A stretch of DNA of 64,000 nt, taken from positions 806,001 to 870,000 of the forward strand of contig NZ_RJJY01000001.1 in the NCBI RefSeq assembly GCF_003751085.1, read 5' to 3'. Under the pieces are notes generated by a model. That model did no database searches. It was not told the DNA's origin and saw only the letters and a program-made list of their open reading frames with translations. The translations under genes were made by a program, and so were the position numbers. Numbering within the stretch: position 1 is the first letter of the stretch; each line of letters opens with the position of its first letter. The stretch is from Micromonospora sp. Llam0 (GTDB taxonomy: Bacteria; Actinomycetota; Actinomycetes; Mycobacteriales; Micromonosporaceae). Below, one piece after another: positions 46,211 through 55,010 of the stretch.

Positions 46211-47398
46211 TCAGCCGGCGCAGTAGACGAGACGGTTCGGGCTGCCCGCCCCGGGGTCGGTGATGACACCGGTGGTGGCGTTGCGGACCAGGTAGTTTCC
46301 GACCTGCGCCGCGCTCCACGAGGGGTTCCTGGCGGCGACCAGTGCCGCGCAGCCGGTGACGTGCGCGGTCGCCATCGAGCTGCCGCTGAGTACCCGGATC
46401 GCCGAGTTGTCGGTGTGCCAGGTCGAGGTGATGCTCGCCCCGGGTGCGAACAGGTCCAGGCAGGAGCCGTAGCTCGACGAACTCATCCTGGCGTCGGTGA
46501 TCGTCGTACCGGCGACGGTCAGTGCCTCCGGCACCCGAGCCGGTGAGGTGTTGCAGGCACTGGTGTTGGAGCCGCCGGCCGCCACCGCGTACGTCACGCC
46601 GGATTGGATCGAGTTGACGACTGCGGCATCCAGCGTGCTGCTGGCACCGCCGCCGATCGACATGTTGGCGACCGCGGGTTTGATCGCGTTGGCGGTCACC
46701 CAGTCGATTCCGGCGATCACCCCGGAGATCGACCCCGAGCCGCTGCAGCTGAGTACCCGTACCGGCACCAGTTGGACGGCCTTCGCGACGCCGTACGCCT
46801 TGCCGCCGATCGTTCCCGCGACGTGCGTGCCGTGGCCGTTGCAGTCGTCGGCCGGTCCACCGTCGATCACGTCGAAACCGGTGCTGACCCGGCCGAAGAG
46901 GTCGCTGTGGGTTCGGTGGATACCGGTGTCGATGACGTAGGCGTGGACGTTGGGTGCGGTGGTGGGATAGGCGTAGCGGTTGTCCAGCGGCAGATTGCGC
47001 TGGTCGATCCGGTCCAGTCCCCAGGACGGCGGGTTCAGTTGGACGCCGGCGGTCAACGGCGCGACGGTGTGGTCCTGCTCGACGTAGGCGACGGCCGGGT
47101 GGGCGGCCAGCCGGCGGGCGGCGGTGGCGCTCATCCGGGCGGTGAAGCCCTCGACGGCGGTGTCGAACACATGCTGCACGTCAGCGCCGTACCGGTCGGC
47201 GAGCCGCCGGGCCGTCGGCGCGGTGGCCGCGGCGTCGTCCAGCACCACGATGTAGCTGTCCGGGATGGCGGTGGTGCCACCGGCCCGGCGGATCTCGCCG
47301 AGTGGTCCGGCGGCCTGGGCCGCTGCCGGCCAACTGACCAGCGCCAGCAGCGCGGCCAGCCCAGCGGTGAGAGTTTTCCGGGTTGCGGAAATGGTCAC
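46211..47398 (-). CDS. Secreted S8 subtilisin-like serine protease
   Basis: This extracellular protease of the proteinase K/aqualysin group has 395 aa: signal peptide ending at AAQAAG, an I9 propeptide (SYIVVLDDAAATA to VAYVEQDH), then the catalytic domain. The triad is in HAYVIDTGIH (Asp), CNGHGTHVAG (His) and LSGSSMATAHVTG (Ser). The chain ends with the catalytic domain, without the P-domain often seen in actinomycetes. The GTG at 47398 is preceded by GAAGGGG. It is the first gene of a protease-lysozyme pair, both cell-wall or protein-degrading exoenzymes. A palindromic AT-rich site lies in its upstream region. Confidence 0.92.
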   Translation of the reverse strand: MTISATRKTLTAGLAALLALVSWPAAAQAAGPLGEIRRAGGTTAIPDSYIVVLDDAAATAPTARRLADRYGADVQHVFDTAVEGFTARMSATAARRLAAHPAVAYVEQDHTVAPLTAGVQLNPPSWGLDRIDQRNLPLDNRYAYPTTAPNVHAYVIDTGIHRTHSDLFGRVSTGFDVIDGGPADDCNGHGTHVAGTIGGKAYGVAKAVQLVPVRVLSCSGSGSISGVIAGIDWVTANAIKPAVANMSIGGGASSTLDAAVVNSIQSGVTYAVAAGGSNTSACNTSPARVPEALTVAGTTITDARMSSSSYGSCLDLFAPGASITSTWHTDNSAIRVLSGSSMATAHVTGCAALVAARNPSWSAAQVGNYLVRNATTGVITDPGAGSPNRLVYCAG

Positions 47399-47492
47399 AG
47401 GACGTCCCCTTCGACAGGTCTGGCCCGCCCCGCCCGCCTCGACGGCGGGTGGGCCGAGCTTCACCCCCTACTCTCTTGCTAGGAGTAGTCGT

Positions 47493-47520
47493 CTAGATAC
47501 CCATCATCATGGATATCTAG
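47493..47520. promoter_or_regulatory. Candidate operator in the protease / STAND divergent region
   Basis: Inverted repeat CTAGATACCC - 8 nt - GGATATCTAG, 9 of 10 positions symmetric, in an unusually AT-rich patch 95 bp upstream of the protease start and 136 bp upstream of the STAND gene. TTGACG (47521-47526) beside it could be a -35 box for the plus strand, but no good -10 follows. Confidence 0.45.
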
Positions 47521-47655
47521 TTGACGTTATGGTGCCGTCGGGATGCATGACGCGGCGGGTCGCGGTCGGCGACTGCCGCGTTGCGGCGCGTCTTCGCCGC
47601 TCGTCGGCCCGGCTGCTGTTCACTGTGCAACGACGCATGGGCGAGGAGGACGGGC

Positions 47656-50600
47656 ATGGCCGATCAGGACGGTGCCGCTGCGGGCGACGCCGACGGTGCC
47701 GGCTCGGGCTATGCCGGACGGGACGGCGACGCCACGGCGCGGGCCCGACGCGGAATCCGTGACTGGGTCCGCGCCGCCGCACGGCGTTCCGGGGCAGGAC
47801 TGAGCGACGCCACCCCGTACGGCATCCTCGCCTTCCTCACCGCCTCGGCGCTGGCGCCGATCGCCGCCGGGATCGGCTCCAACGGACTGCTCGCCGCAGC
47901 CGTCGAACAGCTCGGCCAGATCGGCGGCGGCTACCTGTCCGACGCACTGGTCGACACCGCCGACCGGATGCGCGGCCGGCGGGCCACCGAGGCACAGTGG
48001 CGCGAGGCGCTGGCCGAGGAGCTCCTGGACAGACTCGCCGACGAAGGGGAACAGTCCCAGGCGATCCGCGCCGAACTCGGTGAGCTGCTGCGGGGTATCG
48101 ACGCGGTCGAAGTGGCGCTGGCCACCGCGGCCGAGACCGACGCGCAGCTGCGCGACGACCTCGCCGCCACGTTCCAGGCCCTCGGCCACGACGTCGGCGC
48201 GCTGCGGTGGATGCTGACCGACGTCCACCGCGTGCTCGGCGAGATCCGCCGCGAACTGGCGAAACGCAGCCATGAGCAGCGCGTCGAGATGGACCGGGTA
48301 CGCCGGCAACTGCTCACCATCACCCAGCTGAGCAGCCGGGTGCAGGCACCCGCCGAACCGCAGGTGGAACCGGACCGGTCAGCCCCTGGGCCGGACGCGA
48401 CCGACGACCAGGTGTGCCCGTTCCCCGGCCTGGCCGCCTTCGAGCCGGAGGACGCGCCCTGGTTCCACGGCCGGCAGGAGCAGACCGCGCAGGTGCTCAG
48501 CCGCCTCGCCGAGCAGGCGGTGGGCGGTCCACCGCTGATCGTCACCGGGGTGTCCGGGGTCGGCAAGTCGTCGGTACTGCGCGCCGGGGTGCTGCCGGCG
48601 ATCGCCGCCGGTGCGCTCGGTCCGGCGGACCGGTGGCCATGGCTGCTGATGACACCTGGCGCCCGGCCGTTGGACGAGCTGGTCGACCGTACGCTCGTCG
48701 CCGCCGGCGCGGACGCCGCGGACCTGCCGGCGTCGCGGGTGCACGCGGCCCCGGAGCTGTTCGGTGCGCTCGCCGCCCGGGCCGCGCCCGCCGACGGTCG
48801 GCTGGTGATCGTGGTGGACCAGTTCGAGGAGCTGTTCACCGAGTGCGCCGACCCGGCCCACCGGCTGGCCTTCGTGACCGCGCTGGCCGCCGCCGCCCCG
48901 GCCGTCGTGGTGATCGCGGTCCGCGCCGACTTCTACGCCGACTGCGCCGAACTGCCGCCGCTGGCACATGCACTGGCCGCCGGACATCTGGTCCTCGGTC
49001 GAATGGACGCCGACCAACTGCGTCGCGCGGTGACCGAGCCGGCGACGCGGGCCGGCCTGGAGATCGAACCCGGGCTGGTCGAGCTGCTGCTCACCGACTT
49101 GAACGCGACGGCACCGGCCGGCTACGACCCGGGGGCGCTGCCGCTGCTGGGCCACGCGCTGCGGGCGACCTGGCAGCGGCGCGACGGGCGGCGGCTGACC
49201 GTGGCCGGCTACCGGGCCACCGGCGGGATTCGCCGCGCCGTCGCCGAATCGGCCGAACGGATCCACCTCGACCTGCAACCCGCCGGCCGCGCCGCGCTGC
49301 GGACCGCGATGCTGCGCCTGGTCACCGTCACCGACACCGGGGCGGTGGCCCGCCGTCGGGGCGCCAGCCGGCTGTTCGACGCCGACCTGCTGTCCCGGCT
49401 GGTCCGGGCCAGGCTGGTCACCGTCGCCGCCGACACCGTCGAGATCAGCCACGAGGCGCTGCTGACCAACTGGCCGCGCCTGGACAGCTGGCTCGCCGAG
49501 GCACGGGACGAACTGATCCGGCGGCAGCGGCTGACCGTCGCCGCCGAGGACTGGCGGACCGCCGGCCGCGATCCCGACCTGCTGTTGCGCGGCACCCGGC
49601 TGGCGCTGGTGCGGGACCAGGTCGACCGCGACGACCTGTCCGCGACGGAGGTCGACTTCCTGTCCGCGAGCGTGGCCGCCACCGAGGCCGCCGAACTGGC
49701 CCGGCTGCGCGGCGTACGGCGGCTGCGCCGGCTGACCGTGGGTCTCGCGGCGGCGCTGCTGCTCGCCGTCGCCGGCGGGCTGGTCGCGGTGAACCGGCAG
49801 GCCGCCGCCGAGGACCAACGCCGGCAGGCGACTTCCCGACAGCTGGCCGCCGAGTCGCAGATCGCCGCGGCCGCCGACGACGACCTGCTCGCCGTAGGCA
49901 GGGCGCTGGACGCCTGGGACCAGGCACCCACCGTCGAGGCGTACGGTGCGCTGCTGTCCGCGCAGGCGGCGGGGACGATCGGGCCGTTGGGCACCGGGCC
50001 CGGCGGGCTGTCCACCGCGGTCAGCCCGGACGGCACGGTGGCGGCGGTGGGACACCAGGACGGTCTGGTCCGGCTCTGGGACGTCGCCACCCTGCGCCAG
50101 CGCGACGTCGAACTGCGACACGCCACCGACGCCGGCGTGGTGTCCCTGGCCTTCTCCCCGGACGGCCGGTTCCTCGCCTCCGGCTCGTTCAGTAGGGACG
50201 GCGTCCGGATCTGGGACGTGACGACCGGTCAGCTGCGGCACACCCTGCCGGCGGTCGGCGCGCTCGGCTGGCTGCCCACCGGCGCCACCGTCGTCGCCGG
50301 ACGACTCGGCGCCGACCTGTCGCCCGAGCTGCAGATCGGCGGCTGGTCGGCGACCACCGGCGAACTGCGGTGGTCGCTGCCGACCGGGATGCTCGGCTAC
50401 GACCTGACCGTCAACGCCGACGGTACGCTGCTGGCCGTCGCCAACCCCACCGACGGTGACACCCAGGTCTGGCGGCTGACCGGCCGGACCCTGATCCGGA
50501 CCTTGCCCGCCGCCCAGCAGGTGGCCTTCGGTCCGGACGACGTACTGGTGACCAGCGGACCCGACGGGGCTTTGAACAGCTGGTCGGTGACGTCCGGCGA

Positions 50601-51849
50601 GCGCACCGCCCTGCAAGCCGGGCCGTTTCGCGCCGCGGTGCCGCTCGCCGTCACCCCGGACGGCTCGCTGCTGACCACCGGTGGGTGGCGCACCGGTCGG
50701 ATCGACAGTTGGGCGTTGAGTACGGGGGTGGTCTCCTCGGCCTTCACCGGCTACGTCGGCCGGGTCGTCGCCGACGTGGCGGTGGCCGCCGACGGCCGGA
50801 CCGTCGCCGTCACCGGACCGGACGCCCCGACCGTGCTGTTCCGGCGCACCGGGGTGCTGCTGCGGCATCCGCAGTCGGTTCAGTTCGTCGCGGTCGACCC
50901 GGCGGCGGACCGGGCGGTCACCGCCGCCGGCGACGACGTGGTGCGGATCTGGGATCTGGGCACCCGCGCGGTGCGGGCGACCGTCCGCGCCTCTGACACC
51001 GTCACCGGGGTCGCGGTCGCCGGTGACGGCACGTTCGCCGTCAGCACCGCCGGCAGCGGTATGCTGCGTTACACCGTCGCCGGTGAGCTGGTCGCGCACG
51101 GCACCGCCGCCGGGCGGGACGGCTGGACGACCAGACATCCGGCGTACTCGCCGGACGGACGGCTGCTCGCCGTCGCCGTACTCGACCCGGCGGGCGAGCA
51201 CGACGGGGTGCTGGTCTGGCGGCTGGACCGGGACGCCGAGCCGACCTTCCTGCCGACCGGTGGCGCGGTGAGCGCGCTGGGCTTCGGCGCTGACGGGAGC
51301 ACGCTGCTGGCGACCGCCAACCAGGGTGTGGTGAGCAGCGACGAGGCGGTGACCGGGGCCGAGCTCAGATCGTGGCACGCCGCCGACCTGTCCGGCAGGG
51401 ACCGGGCGGTCATCGCGGACCTTCAGCTCACCGGCCTCGCGGTCAGCCCGGACGGAGACCTGGTCGCGGTGGCCCGCAGCAACGGTCAGGTCGAGCTGCG
51501 GACCGTCGCCGGACTCGACCTGGTCGGCACAGTGGACATCCCCACCACCAGGCTGTCCGGGGTGGCCTTCAGCCCAGACGGCGAACGGCTGGTCACCACC
51601 GCCGTTAGCGACGACCTGGTCCGGGTGTGGCAGGTCGACGGCGGCACGTTGACGGCGGTGCTCGTCGGGCACGTCGACAACGTCAACGCGATCACGTTCA
51701 CCCGCGACGGGCTGCTGGTCAGCGGTTCGACCGACACCTCGGGCCAGGTGTGGGACCTCGACCCGGACCGGGTCGCGGCCCGACTTTGCGAGGTGGCGAC
51801 GCCGGCGGCCAGCGCGGTCGGCGACGAGCCGCCGCGTCGGTGCCGCTGA
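47656..51849 (+). CDS. Large nSTAND1-type NTPase with WD40 repeats
   Basis: This 1397-aa signal-transduction ATPase has the bacterial STAND architecture. The N-terminus (1-250) is a helical region with a hydrophobic stretch PYGILAFLTASALAPIAAG (about 54-72) and coiled coils, possibly the effector part. CPFPGLAAFEPEDAPWFHGR starts the nSTAND module; the P-loop is TGVSGVGKSSVLRAG (near residue 300), Walker B LVIVVDQFEELF, and SHEALLTNWPRL lies later. A transmembrane segment VGLAAALLLAVAGGLVAV (about 696-713) separates it from a WD40 beta-propeller (about 775-1390; units such as VSPDGTVAAVGHQDGLVRLW). GAGGAGGA precedes the ATG. Such proteins sense ligands through the propeller; several serve in anti-phage defence or conflict. 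No obvious partner gene is adjacent. Confidence 0.88.
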   Translation: MADQDGAAAGDADGAGSGYAGRDGDATARARRGIRDWVRAAARRSGAGLSDATPYGILAFLTASALAPIAAGIGSNGLLAAAVEQLGQIGGGYLSDALVDTADRMRGRRATEAQWREALAEELLDRLADEGEQSQAIRAELGELLRGIDAVEVALATAAETDAQLRDDLAATFQALGHDVGALRWMLTDVHRVLGEIRRELAKRSHEQRVEMDRVRRQLLTITQLSSRVQAPAEPQVEPDRSAPGPDATDDQVCPFPGLAAFEPEDAPWFHGRQEQTAQVLSRLAEQAVGGPPLIVTGVSGVGKSSVLRAGVLPAIAAGALGPADRWPWLLMTPGARPLDELVDRTLVAAGADAADLPASRVHAAPELFGALAARAAPADGRLVIVVDQFEELFTECADPAHRLAFVTALAAAAPAVVVIAVRADFYADCAELPPLAHALAAGHLVLGRMDADQLRRAVTEPATRAGLEIEPGLVELLLTDLNATAPAGYDPGALPLLGHALRATWQRRDGRRLTVAGYRATGGIRRAVAESAERIHLDLQPAGRAALRTAMLRLVTVTDTGAVARRRGASRLFDADLLSRLVRARLVTVAADTVEISHEALLTNWPRLDSWLAEARDELIRRQRLTVAAEDWRTAGRDPDLLLRGTRLALVRDQVDRDDLSATEVDFLSASVAATEAAELARLRGVRRLRRLTVGLAAALLLAVAGGLVAVNRQAAAEDQRRQATSRQLAAESQIAAAADDDLLAVGRALDAWDQAPTVEAYGALLSAQAAGTIGPLGTGPGGLSTAVSPDGTVAAVGHQDGLVRLWDVATLRQRDVELRHATDAGVVSLAFSPDGRFLASGSFSRDGVRIWDVTTGQLRHTLPAVGALGWLPTGATVVAGRLGADLSPELQIGGWSATTGELRWSLPTGMLGYDLTVNADGTLLAVANPTDGDTQVWRLTGRTLIRTLPAAQQVAFGPDDVLVTSGPDGALNSWSVTSGERTALQAGPFRAAVPLAVTPDGSLLTTGGWRTGRIDSWALSTGVVSSAFTGYVGRVVADVAVAADGRTVAVTGPDAPTVLFRRTGVLLRHPQSVQFVAVDPAADRAVTAAGDDVVRIWDLGTRAVRATVRASDTVTGVAVAGDGTFAVSTAGSGMLRYTVAGELVAHGTAAGRDGWTTRHPAYSPDGRLLAVAVLDPAGEHDGVLVWRLDRDAEPTFLPTGGAVSALGFGADGSTLLATANQGVVSSDEAVTGAELRSWHAADLSGRDRAVIADLQLTGLAVSPDGDLVAVARSNGQVELRTVAGLDLVGTVDIPTTRLSGVAFSPDGERLVTTAVSDDLVRVWQVDGGTLTAVLVGHVDNVNAITFTRDGLLVSGSTDTSGQVWDLDPDRVAARLCEVATPAASAVGDEPPRRCR

Positions 51850-51889
51850 CGGGTACGGCCCAGCCGCCGGGGCGGCCCAGCCGGGCCGG

Positions 51890-52078
51890 TCAGCTCGGCC
51901 GGACCTCGCCGTGCTCGACGCACCGCGCCGACCAACCGGCCGGCAGCACCTGCACCTTCATCCGCCGTCGGCACCTGGTACAGAAGCGGGGCGGCTCCCA
52001 GGCCCGCGCCGCCGCGCAGCCGTCGTGGTTGCCGGTGCCCGTCCCGGCACCGCACCGGTCGCACCAGATCGCCTCCAC
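51890..52078 (-). CDS. bsaP: Biotin synthase auxiliary protein
   Basis: This 62-aa Cys-rich protein is encoded 8 bp behind bioB on the same strand. CDRCGAGTG, then [20 protein letters not shown] and SARCVEHGE match the small actinobacterial protein reported to be needed for biotin synthase activity in mycobacteria (BsaP). The Cys pairs would bind metal or an iron-sulfur cluster. The GTG start at 52078 follows GAGAG. The assignment is by motif and position, without a database check. Confidence 0.82.
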   Translation of the reverse strand: MEAIWCDRCGAGTGTGNHDGCAAARAWEPPRFCTRCRRRMKVQVLPAGWSARCVEHGEVRPS

Positions 52079-52086
52079 GCCGACTC

Positions 52087-53082
52087 TCAGATCGTCGCGG
52101 ACAGCGCCTTGACCGGCATCTTCAGGTCGTCCAGCAGCGCCAGGTCCTCCGTCGCCGGGCGCCCCAGAGTCGTCAGATAGTTGCCGACGATCACCGCGTT
52201 GATGCCGCCGAGCAGCCCGTCCCGGGTGCCCAGATCGCCGAGAGTGATCTCCCGGCCGCCGGCGTACCGCAGAATTGTTCGTGGCATCGCCAGCCGGAAG
52301 CCGGCGATTGCGCGCAACGCGTCCCGGGCGTCGACCACCGGACGGTCGCCCAGCGGCGTACCGGGCCGTGGGTTGAGGAAGTTCAGCGGCACCTCGTGCG
52401 GGTCGAGGGCGGCCAGCTGCGCGGCGAACTCGGCCCGCTGCTCGATCGTCTCACCCAACCCGAGGATGCCGCCACAGCACACCTCCATACCGGAGTCGCG
52501 CACCATCCGCAGCGTCTCCCACCGCTCCTCGAAGCTGTGCGTGGTCACCACGTTCGGAAAGTAGGAGCGGCAGGTCTCCAGGTTGTGGTTGTACCGGTGC
52601 ACCCCCATGTCGACCAGTTCGTCGACCTGCTCCCGGGTCAGCATCCCGAGCGACGCCGCGACCTGGATGTCCACCTCGGCCCGGATCGCGGCGACACCCT
52701 GCCGCATCTGCCGCATCAGCCGGGCGTCCGGCCCCCGCACCGCCGCCACGATGCAGAACTCGGTGGCCCCGGTCGCCGCCGTCTGCCTCGCCGCCTCGAC
52801 CAGCGACGGGATGTCCAGCCACACCGCCCGTACCGGCGAGGTGAACAGGCCGGACTGGGAGCAGAAGTGGCAGTCCTCCGGACAGCCGCCGGTCTTGAGC
52901 GAGACGATCCCCTCCACCTCGACCTCCGGCCCGCACCAGCGCATCCGCACCTCGTGGGCGAGTTGCAGCGCGGCCGGGACCTGCTCGTCGGGCAGCCGCA
53001 GCACGGCGAGGACCCCGGCCTCGTCCAGGCCGACGCCACGCTCCAGGACTTGGGCGCGGGCTAGGTCGAGGATGTCGGACAT
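52087..53082 (-). CDS. bioB: Biotin synthase
   Basis: BioB is the radical-SAM enzyme that inserts sulfur into dethiobiotin. It has 331 aa. The [4Fe-4S] motif is [12 protein letters not shown] (CxxxCxxC), followed by the family-typical [20 protein letters not shown] and [10 protein letters not shown]. The ATG at 53082 has a TAGGGT -10 box 6 nt upstream and no ribosome-binding site, implying a leaderless mRNA. It is divergent from bioF with only 41 bp between the starts. bsaP follows. Confidence 0.95.
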   Translation of the reverse strand: MSDILDLARAQVLERGVGLDEAGVLAVLRLPDEQVPAALQLAHEVRMRWCGPEVEVEGIVSLKTGGCPEDCHFCSQSGLFTSPVRAVWLDIPSLVEAARQTAATGATEFCIVAAVRGPDARLMRQMRQGVAAIRAEVDIQVAASLGMLTREQVDELVDMGVHRYNHNLETCRSYFPNVVTTHSFEERWETLRMVRDSGMEVCCGGILGLGETIEQRAEFAAQLAALDPHEVPLNFLNPRPGTPLGDRPVVDARDALRAIAGFRLAMPRTILRYAGGREITLGDLGTRDGLLGGINAVIVGNYLTTLGRPATEDLALLDDLKMPVKALSATI

Positions 53083-53087
53083 GGTCG

Positions 53088-53094
53088 TACCCTA
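53088..53094. promoter_or_regulatory. Overlapping divergent -10 boxes of bioB and bioF
   Basis: Plus strand TACCCT (53088-53093) would serve bioF. The minus-strand reading of 53094-53089, TAGGGT, serves bioB, 6 nt from its ATG. The two promoters share five bases, so they may compete. Confidence 0.45.
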
Positions 53095-53123
53095 CAAGGC
53101 GGCGCGAACGACGAGGGGGACCC

Positions 53124-54263
53124 GTGGCGGACTGGTTGGACGGCCTGCGGCGGCGGGCCGAGCTGCGGGCCAAGGCCGGGCTGGCCCGCGAGCTGCACCC
53201 CCGTACCGCCGACGACCCGCTGACCGATCTGGCCGGCAACGACTACCTCGGGCTGGCCACCCACGCCGAGGTGGTCGCGGCGGCGACGGACGCCCTACGC
53301 CGGTACGGCCTCGGCGCGACCGGCTCGCGGCTGGTCCGTGGCTCCACCGACGCGCACGCCGCGCTGGAGACCGACCTGGCCGACTGGCTCGGCACCGACC
53401 GGGCGCTGGTCTTCTCCTCCGGCTACCTGGCCAATCTCGGCGCGGTCCGGGCGCTGGTCCGGCCCCGTACCCTGCTGGTCTGCGACGCGCACAACCACGC
53501 CTCGCTGATCGACGGCGGCCGGCTCGCCGGCGCGCAGACCGAGGTCGTCGCGCACGCCGACCCGGCCGCCGTGGACGCGGTGCTGACCGCCCACCCCGGG
53601 CGGCCCGCAGTGGTCGTCACCGAGTCGGTCTTCTCCGTCGACGGCGACCTGGCGCCGCTGGCCGCGTTGCACGCGGTCGTCCGCCGGCACGGTGCGCTGC
53701 TACTGGTCGACGACGCGCACGCGCTCGGTGTCATCGGGCCGGCCGGTACCGGCGGCGTCGCCGCCGCCGGGCTCGCCGGCCAACCCGACGTGGTGGTCAC
53801 CGCCACGTTGTCCAAGGCGCTCAGCGGTGCCGGGGGAGTGCTGGCCGGGCCGCAGCCGCTGATCCGGCACGTGGTCGACACCGGGCGTACCTTCATCTTC
53901 GACACCGCGCTCGCCCCGGCGGTCGCCGCCGGGACGCACGCCGCGCTGACGCTGGCCCGCGACGGGGCGCGGCTGCGGGCCGAGCTGACCGGCCGGGTCG
54001 CCGCCGCCGTGGGCCGGTTCACCAGTGCCGGTCTCGACGTCGGCGGGCCACCGGCCGGCGGGGTGGTGTCGATCGGCGCGCCCGGCCCGGAGACCGCGCT
54101 CGCCTGGGCCCGGGACTGCCGCGACCGGGGAGTCGCGGTCGGCTGCTTCCGGCCACCGTCCACCCCGGACCAGCGGTCCCGGCTGCGGATCACCGTCAAC
54201 GTCGGGATCCCCCGGGCCGACTTCGACCGGGCGCTCGACGTGATCGTGGAGTGCGCGCCGTGA
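53124..54263 (+). CDS. bioF: 8-amino-7-oxononanoate synthase
   Basis: This PLP enzyme condenses pimeloyl-ACP/CoA with L-alanine, the first committed step of biotin ring assembly. It has 379 aa. NDYLGLATHAEV and GATGSRLVRGSTDAHAALE bind substrate, LLVDDAHALGVIG carries the PLP-contacting Asp/His, and the Schiff-base Lys is in ATLSKALSGAGG. The GTG at 53124 follows GAGGGGG. Its stop overlaps the bioD start (GTGA). Confidence 0.94.
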   Translation: MADWLDGLRRRAELRAKAGLARELHPRTADDPLTDLAGNDYLGLATHAEVVAAATDALRRYGLGATGSRLVRGSTDAHAALETDLADWLGTDRALVFSSGYLANLGAVRALVRPRTLLVCDAHNHASLIDGGRLAGAQTEVVAHADPAAVDAVLTAHPGRPAVVVTESVFSVDGDLAPLAALHAVVRRHGALLLVDDAHALGVIGPAGTGGVAAAGLAGQPDVVVTATLSKALSGAGGVLAGPQPLIRHVVDTGRTFIFDTALAPAVAAGTHAALTLARDGARLRAELTGRVAAAVGRFTSAGLDVGGPPAGGVVSIGAPGPETALAWARDCRDRGVAVGCFRPPSTPDQRSRLRITVNVGIPRADFDRALDVIVECAP

Positions 54264-54985
54264 CCGGCTGGCACGGTGCGGTGGTCGTCACCGGCACCGA
54301 CACCGGCGTCGGTAAGACCGTGGTGACCGCGGCGATCGCCGCCGCCGCCCAGGCCGCCGGCCTGCGGGTGGCGATGGTCAAACCAGGCCAGACCGGCGCG
54401 GCGACCGGCGAGCCGTCGGACGCCGACGTGGTGACCCGGCTGGCCGACCCGGCAACCGTACGCACCATCGCCAGCTACCCCGAGCCGCTGGCCCCGCTGG
54501 CCGCCGCCCGGGTCGCCGCGGCCGAGCCCCTGGAGCTGTACGCGGCCGTCGACGCGGTACGCGAGGAGGCCGACAAGCACGACCTGGTGCTCGTCGAAGG
54601 GGCGGGCGGGCTGCTGGTGCCGATGGGGCTGCGACCCTCCGGTGAGCCGTGGACCATCGCCGACCTGGCGGTGTCGCTCGGCGCGCCGGCGGTGGTGGTG
54701 TCCCGGGCCGGGCTGGGCACCCTCAACCACACCGCGTTGACCCTGGAGGCGCTGGACCGCCGGGCGGTCCCCGCCGGCGTGGTGCTCGGTGCCTGGCCGG
54801 CCGAGCCCGAACTGGTGCACTGGGCGAACCTGAGCGAACTGGTGCCGACCATGGTCGGCGCGGTGCCCGACGGTGCCGGCACCCTCGAACCGGGGGTGTT
54901 CCGCCGCTCCGCGCCCGGCTGGCTGACCCCGGCGCTGTACGGCGTACTGGACGACTGGCGGGCGTGGGCGGACGAGACCAGTTGA
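54260..54985 (+). CDS. bioD: Dethiobiotin synthetase
   Basis: This enzyme closes the ureido ring of dethiobiotin with ATP and CO2. It has 241 aa. The P-loop is VTGTDTGVGKTVVTAA (residues 10-25), with KPGQTGA and the nucleotide-binding VEGAGGLLVPMG. The GTG at 54260 is fixed by the GTGA overlap with bioF. BioA, which makes the substrate, is not in the window. Last gene of the bioF-bioD pair, convergent with the P450 gene (25 bp). Confidence 0.95.
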   Translation: MTGWHGAVVVTGTDTGVGKTVVTAAIAAAAQAAGLRVAMVKPGQTGAATGEPSDADVVTRLADPATVRTIASYPEPLAPLAAARVAAAEPLELYAAVDAVREEADKHDLVLVEGAGGLLVPMGLRPSGEPWTIADLAVSLGAPAVVVSRAGLGTLNHTALTLEALDRRAVPAGVVLGAWPAEPELVHWANLSELVPTMVGAVPDGAGTLEPGVFRRSAPGWLTPALYGVLDDWRAWADETS

Positions 54986-55010
54986 CCACCCGGCCCCGCG
55001 CGGGGCAGCG

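Noticed and set aside
48379..51672. Very long open frame antisense to the STAND gene (over 1000 codons)
   Set aside because: It mirrors third-position GC bias of the sense gene, is low-complexity and matches no domain.
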